Shown here: positions 5,989-10,521 of the stretch, piece after piece | Numbering within the stretch: the stretch's first letter is position 1 | Layout: each line of letters starts with the position of its first letter | NCBI GenBank assembly: GCA_036399715.1 | Contig: DASWMO010000102.1 | Location: forward strand, 1 to 10,521 | Reading direction: 5' to 3' | Source of the DNA: DASVSE01 sp036399715 | GTDB taxonomy: Bacteria > Bacteroidota > Rhodothermia > Rhodothermales > Rubricoccaceae | DNA length: 10,521 nt | Position numbers and translations under genes: made by a program | Notes under the pieces: model-generated | Database searches by the model: none | What the model was told of the DNA's origin: nothing | Seen by the model: the letters and a program-made list of their open reading frames with translations, nothing else

Positions 5989-6017
5989 TTCTCGCCCTGG
6001 ACCGGCCCGTACCTTGG
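5989..6017 (+). promoter_or_regulatory. Candidate guaA promoter
   Basis: TTC (5989-5991), an 18-base spacer and TACCTTGG (6010-6017) resemble a Bacteroidota -33/-7 promoter. The -7 box is 76 bases before the guaA ATG, leaving a leader of about 65-70 bases. The same TTC-N18-TA arrangement occurs before the S9 peptidase gene. Confidence 0.4.
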
Positions 6018-6030
6018 CCGTCAAGACGGA

Positions 6031-6061
6031 CGGGCGGGGCCCTTCTGCAGCCCGCCGCCCG
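6031..6061 (+). other. GC-rich hairpin in the guaA leader
   Basis: CGGGCGG (6031-6037) pairs with CCGCCCG (6055-6061), and inside it GGC (6038-6040) pairs with GCC (6050-6052), leaving a two-base bulge and a nine-base loop. It would lie in the transcribed leader between the candidate promoter and the guaA start. It does not resemble the purine riboswitch. Whether it regulates anything is unknown. Confidence 0.3.
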
Positions 6062-6085
6062 CCCCCGTTCCACTCGCCCGCGACC

Positions 6086-7669
<1,584 letters not shown>

Positions 7670-7990
7670 ATGCACTGGCTGTACCTCGCGCTCGCGATCG
7701 CGTTCGAAGTGGCCGGGACGGCCGCGATGAAGCTCTCGGACGGCTTCCGGAAGCCGGGCTGGGCCGTGGCCATGTTCGTGGCCTACATCGCGTGCTTCTC
7801 GCTGATCACGCTCGCGCTCCGGCGCATCGAACTCGGCACGGCGTACGCGATCTGGGCGGGCGTCGGGACGGCCGTCGTGGCGGTGCTGGGCGTGGCCGTG
7901 TTCGGCGAGACGGTGACGGCGCTGAAGGTGGCGGGCGTGCTGCTGATCGTGCTCGGCGTGGTCGCGCTCAACCTCGGCGGGTCGCACTGA
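7670..7990 (+). CDS. Small multidrug resistance (SMR) family efflux transporter
   Basis: The 106-residue protein has four hydrophobic segments at roughly 3-21, 32-50, 57-77 and 84-102, the standard SMR topology in the inner membrane. The essential membrane glutamate is Glu13 in F-E-V-A-G-T-A-A-M-K, equivalent to Glu14 of EmrE. The helix-3 signature G-T-A-Y-A-I-W-A-G-V-G-T is present at about 56-67. SMR proteins work as antiparallel dimers exchanging protons for cations. The first-helix pattern E-V-x-G-T-x-x-M-K is closer to the Qac/EmrE drug-exporter group than to guanidinium exporters (Gdx/SugE), but the substrate cannot be fixed from sequence. Its ATG follows the guaA stop with no gap (TAGATG). 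The GGGAG just before that stop is only three bases from the ATG, so translation is probably coupled to guaA. Only one SMR gene is present, suggesting a homodimer. Confidence 0.92.
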   Translation: MHWLYLALAIAFEVAGTAAMKLSDGFRKPGWAVAMFVAYIACFSLITLALRRIELGTAYAIWAGVGTAVVAVLGVAVFGETVTALKVAGVLLIVLGVVALNLGGSH

Positions 7991-8020
7991 GACGCGCCGG
8001 CGGTGCGTGAGCAGAGGCGT

Positions 8021-8160
8021 CTAACAGTCGGCAGAGCTGTCTAACAGTCGGCGAAGGCGTCTAACAGCTGGCGAAGGCGTCTAACAGTCGGCGAGGGCGT
8101 CTAACGGCTGGCGGAGCCGTCAAACGGTCGGGGAAGGGGTCAAACGGTCGGCGGCGCTGT
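8021..8160. repeat. Seven tandem 20-bp repeats upstream of the S9 peptidase
   Basis: Seven directly abutting 20-base units begin at 8021, 8041, 8061, 8081, 8101, 8121 and 8141, with a partial unit AGGCGT before the first. The consensus is CTAACAGTCGGCGAAGGCGT. Ten columns are invariant: 1, 3, 4, 5, 7, 10, 11, 16, 19 and 20. Units 1-4 are closest to consensus. Units 6 and 7 start CAAAC instead of CTAAC. At every unit boundary the sequence is GTCTAAC or GTCAAAC, a GT-N3-AC dyad; it extends to 4-bp arms at 8037-8047 (CTGT/ACAG) and 8117-8127 (CCGT/ACGG). The unit length is not a multiple of three and no gene spans it. There are no spacers, so it is not CRISPR. It fills most of the 221-base gap between the SMR gene and the S9 peptidase. 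Confidence 0.95.
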
Positions 8161-8188
8161 TCGCGGGCCAGGACGGCCGGTATCATCC
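8160..8188 (+). promoter_or_regulatory. Candidate promoter of the S9 peptidase gene
   Basis: TTC (8160-8162), an 18-base spacer and TATCATCC (8181-8188) repeat the arrangement seen before guaA. The -7 box is 31 bases before the ATG at 8212. The TTC begins on the last base of the tandem repeat array, so the array occupies the position of an upstream regulatory region. Confidence 0.4.
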
Positions 8189-8211
8189 GGCGGACCCCTA
8201 CCTCCCGACCG

Positions 8212-10479
8212 ATGACCCGCCGTTTCGTCCTCGTTTTCTGGCTCGCTGCGGCGGGCGCCGCTGGCCTGCCCGCCTCGGCCCAGACCGCCCCGCCCGCCTC
8301 TGCTGCCGATCCGTCGCGGCTGACGCTGGAGCAGATCTTTGCCTCGCGGACCTTCGCCGGTGAGCGCGGCGGCGCCCAGTGGCAGGACGGCACGCACACG
8401 GTCGCCTTCGAGCCCTCCGACGCCGGCCTGAACTACGTCCGGACGGACATCGCGACGGGCGGGCGCGAGACGCTCCTCACGGCCGCTCAGCTCACGCCGG
8501 CCGGTGCCAGCGCCCCGCTCGACGTCGAGGACCTCACGTTCAGTGACGACCGCCGCGCCGTCCTGGTCTACACCAACAGTGCCCGCGTGTGGCGCGCCAA
8601 CACGCGCGGCGACTACTGGGTGCTCGACACGCGCTCGGGCCGCCTGCGCCAGATCGGCGGGCCCGACGCGGCCCCGTCCACGCTCATGTTCGCCACGTTC
8701 TCGCCCGACGGCACCCGCGTCGCCTACGTCCGCGAGCACAACCTGTACGTCGAAGACGTCGCCTCGGGCGCCATCACGGCGCTCACGACGGACGGGTCGG
8801 AGACGACCATCAACGGGACCTTCGACTGGGTCTACGAGGAGGAGTTCGGCCTCCGCAACGGCTTCCGCTGGAGCCCCGACGGCACGCAGATCGCCTACTG
8901 GCGCCTCGACGCGAGCGGCGTCCGCGACTTCCTGATGATCAACGACACGGACTCGCTCTACAGCTACACGATCCCGGTCCAGTATCCCAAGGCGGGCACG
9001 ACCAACAGCGCGGCCCGGATCGGCGTCGTCGCCGCCACGGGCGGCCCGACGCGCTGGTTCCGCCTCTCGGACGACGAGCGGAACCATTACCCGGCGCGGA
9101 TGGAGTGGGCCGCGTCCTCGACCGAGTTGGTGATTCAGCACCTCGACCGCCCGCAGCAGCGCAACGAGGTCCTCCTCGCCGACACGCGCACGATGACCGC
9201 GCGGCCCATCTTCGTCGAGACGGACACGGCGTGGACCGACGCCATCGACGACCTCGTCTGGTTCGACGATGGGCGACGCTTCACATGGCTCTCGGACCGC
9301 GACGGCTGGCAGCGCCTCTACGTCGTCTCCCGCGATGGCCGCGAGACGCGCGCCGTCTCGCCGGCCGGCCTCGACGTGCTCTCGGTCCTCCAGATCGACA
9401 CCGATGCCGGCTGGATCTACTTCCAGGCCGCGCCGCAGGGCGGTCCGAACACGCAGCGCGTCCTCTACCGCACGCGCCTCGACGGGCGCCGGACGGAGCG
9501 CCTGACGCCCGAGAGTCAGCCCGGGACGCACCGCTACACGCTCGCCCCCGGCGCGCGCTACGCCGTCCACTCGTGGAGCCGCTTCGGCGACCCGCCGCGG
9601 ACCGAACTCGTCCGCCTGCCCGGGCACGAGACGGTCCGCGTGCTCGCGAACAACGACGCCCTCCGGGCACGTGTCGGGCAGATCGACCGCGGGCGGGCCT
9701 TCTTCACCCAGCTCCCCGCCGACGACGGGACGATGCTCGACGCGTACGTGATGCTCCCGCCAGACATGGACTCGACGCGCACGTACCCGGTCCTGATGCA
9801 CGTCTACGGCGAGCCCGCGAGCACGACCGTAAACGACGCGTGGGGCGGCTCGGGCTACCTCTGGCACCTCATGCTCGCGCAGCAGGGCTACATCGTGATG
9901 AGCGTGGACCCGCGCGGCACGCCGAGCCCGCGCGGGCGCGAGTGGCGCAAGAGCGTCTACGGGCGCATCGGCGTGCAGGCGTCGGCGGACATGGCCGCGG
10001 CGGCCCGGGCGCTCGCGGCCCACTACCCGTACGTCGATTCGTCCCGCGTCGGCATCTGGGGCTGGTCCGGCGGCGGCTCGCAGACGCTCAACAGCCTCTT
10101 CCGCTACCCCGACGTGTTCTCGCTCGGGATGGCCGTCGCGCCGGTCCCGGACCAGCGGCTCTACGACACGATCTACCAGGAGCGCTACTCGGGCAACCCC
10201 GAGACGGACCCCGAGAACTACCGCGTCGGCTCGCCGATCTCGTTCGCCGAGGGCCTCCAGGGTGACCTGCTGATCGTCCACGGCACGGGCGACGACAACG
10301 TGCACTACCAGGGGACCGAGCGCCTCATCAACCGCCTCGTCGAGCTCAACAAGCCGTTTACGATGATGGCGTACCCGAACCGCAGCCACGGCATCTACGA
10401 GGGCGCGGGCACGACACTGCACGTCTACTCCCTCCTCACGCGCTACCTCACCGAGCACCTCGCGGCGGGTCCGCAGTAG
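8212..10479 (+). CDS. Exported S9 family peptidase, dipeptidyl-peptidase IV type
   Basis: The 755-residue protein is predicted to remove X-Pro or X-Ala dipeptides from peptide N-termini outside the cytoplasm. A signal peptide covers about 1-24 (basic M-T-R-R, hydrophobic core, P-A-S-A-Q). Residues about 30-500 should form the eight-bladed beta-propeller. It includes D-W-V-Y-E-E-E-F at 205-212, whose glutamates in DPP-IV grip the substrate amino terminus. The alpha/beta-hydrolase domain has the nucleophile Ser619 in G-W-S-G-G-G, Asp694 in H-G-T-G-D-D-N-V-H and His726 in N-R-S-H-G. The Ser-Asp and Asp-His spacings (75 and 32) are almost those of human DPP-IV (78 and 32). It therefore looks active and complete. 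The E-E-E motif argues for DPP-IV rather than prolyl oligopeptidase or acylaminoacyl-peptidase. It is probably periplasmic and used in peptide nutrition. It stands alone behind the repeat array, with its own candidate promoter. Confidence 0.95.
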   Translation: MTRRFVLVFWLAAAGAAGLPASAQTAPPASAADPSRLTLEQIFASRTFAGERGGAQWQDGTHTVAFEPSDAGLNYVRTDIATGGRETLLTAAQLTPAGASAPLDVEDLTFSDDRRAVLVYTNSARVWRANTRGDYWVLDTRSGRLRQIGGPDAAPSTLMFATFSPDGTRVAYVREHNLYVEDVASGAITALTTDGSETTINGTFDWVYEEEFGLRNGFRWSPDGTQIAYWRLDASGVRDFLMINDTDSLYSYTIPVQYPKAGTTNSAARIGVVAATGGPTRWFRLSDDERNHYPARMEWAASSTELVIQHLDRPQQRNEVLLADTRTMTARPIFVETDTAWTDAIDDLVWFDDGRRFTWLSDRDGWQRLYVVSRDGRETRAVSPAGLDVLSVLQIDTDAGWIYFQAAPQGGPNTQRVLYRTRLDGRRTERLTPESQPGTHRYTLAPGARYAVHSWSRFGDPPRTELVRLPGHETVRVLANNDALRARVGQIDRGRAFFTQLPADDGTMLDAYVMLPPDMDSTRTYPVLMHVYGEPASTTVNDAWGGSGYLWHLMLAQQGYIVMSVDPRGTPSPRGREWRKSVYGRIGVQASADMAAAARALAAHYPYVDSSRVGIWGWSGGGSQTLNSLFRYPDVFSLGMAVAPVPDQRLYDTIYQERYSGNPETDPENYRVGSPISFAEGLQGDLLIVHGTGDDNVHYQGTERLINRLVELNKPFTMMAYPNRSHGIYEGAGTTLHVYSLLTRYLTEHLAAGPQ

Positions 10480-10521
10480 CCGTGGACCGCTCCGCTGAGG
10501 ATGTCCCCGACGCGGACCGCT

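Noticed and set aside
6018..6085. Purine or guanidine riboswitch upstream of guaA
   Set aside because: No recognisable purine-aptamer core; the leader is only a simple GC-rich stem.
8021..8160. CRISPR array
   Set aside because: The units abut directly with no spacers, are only 20 bp long, and no cas gene is present.
8140..10458. A 772-codon open frame on the minus strand opposite the S9 peptidase, and similar long antisense frames opposite accC, guaA and msrA
   Set aside because: Their compositions are low-complexity Arg/Val/Asp/Ala and show no motif. They arise because G/C at third positions of real genes removes stops on the other strand.
10484..10521. GGACCGCT occurring twice after the S9 peptidase gene
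   Set aside because: An 8-base repeat at the window edge is too short to interpret without the following sequence.

Overview
The window is a very GC-rich, densely packed bacterial chromosomal segment. It looks like a high-GC Bacteroidota relative, probably Rhodothermota (Salinibacter/Rubrivirga-like). The reasons are an exported dipeptidyl-peptidase-IV-type S9 peptidase, signal peptides ending in A-x-A-Q, almost no Shine-Dalgarno sequences before starts, and several upstream boxes that resemble the Bacteroidota -7 element TAnnTTTG. The taxon is an inference from style, not from a marker gene. Nothing indicates a phage, plasmid, transposon or CRISPR locus. This is mostly a housekeeping region.

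Layout from left to right: (1) a small acidic zinc-ribbon protein (118-495, +), convergent with (2) a stand-alone class I glutamine amidotransferase (511-1245, -). The latter is divergent from (3) msrA (1372-1905, +), a methionine sulfoxide reductase. Then comes a run of four plus-strand genes: (4) efp (2105-2674), (5) accB (2741-3232), (6) accC (3309-4655) and (7) gcvH (4766-5149). These encode elongation factor P, the biotin carrier and biotin carboxylase of acetyl-CoA carboxylase, and the glycine-cleavage lipoyl carrier. AccB and GcvH certainly belong to families modified on one lysine, and EF-P keeps the lysine that is modified in other bacteria. A strong hairpin at 5171-5201 separates gcvH from (8) a convergent gene for an unrecognised exported coiled-coil protein (5241-5897, -). 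Divergent from it is (9) guaA (6086-7669, +), GMP synthase, whose stop codon directly abuts the start of (10) an SMR-family small efflux transporter (7670-7990). After a 221-base gap comes (11) the S9/DPP-IV peptidase (8212-10479).

The most unusual piece of DNA is in that last gap: seven head-to-tail 20-bp repeats (8021-8160), each junction carrying a GT-N3-AC dyad. The array ends exactly where a candidate promoter for the peptidase begins. A second point of interest is a recurring TAnnTTCG-like box about 29-31 bases before several start codons. It helps choose the GTG start of the amidotransferase and suggests that accB has its own promoter. I did not find a convincing new multi-gene system.
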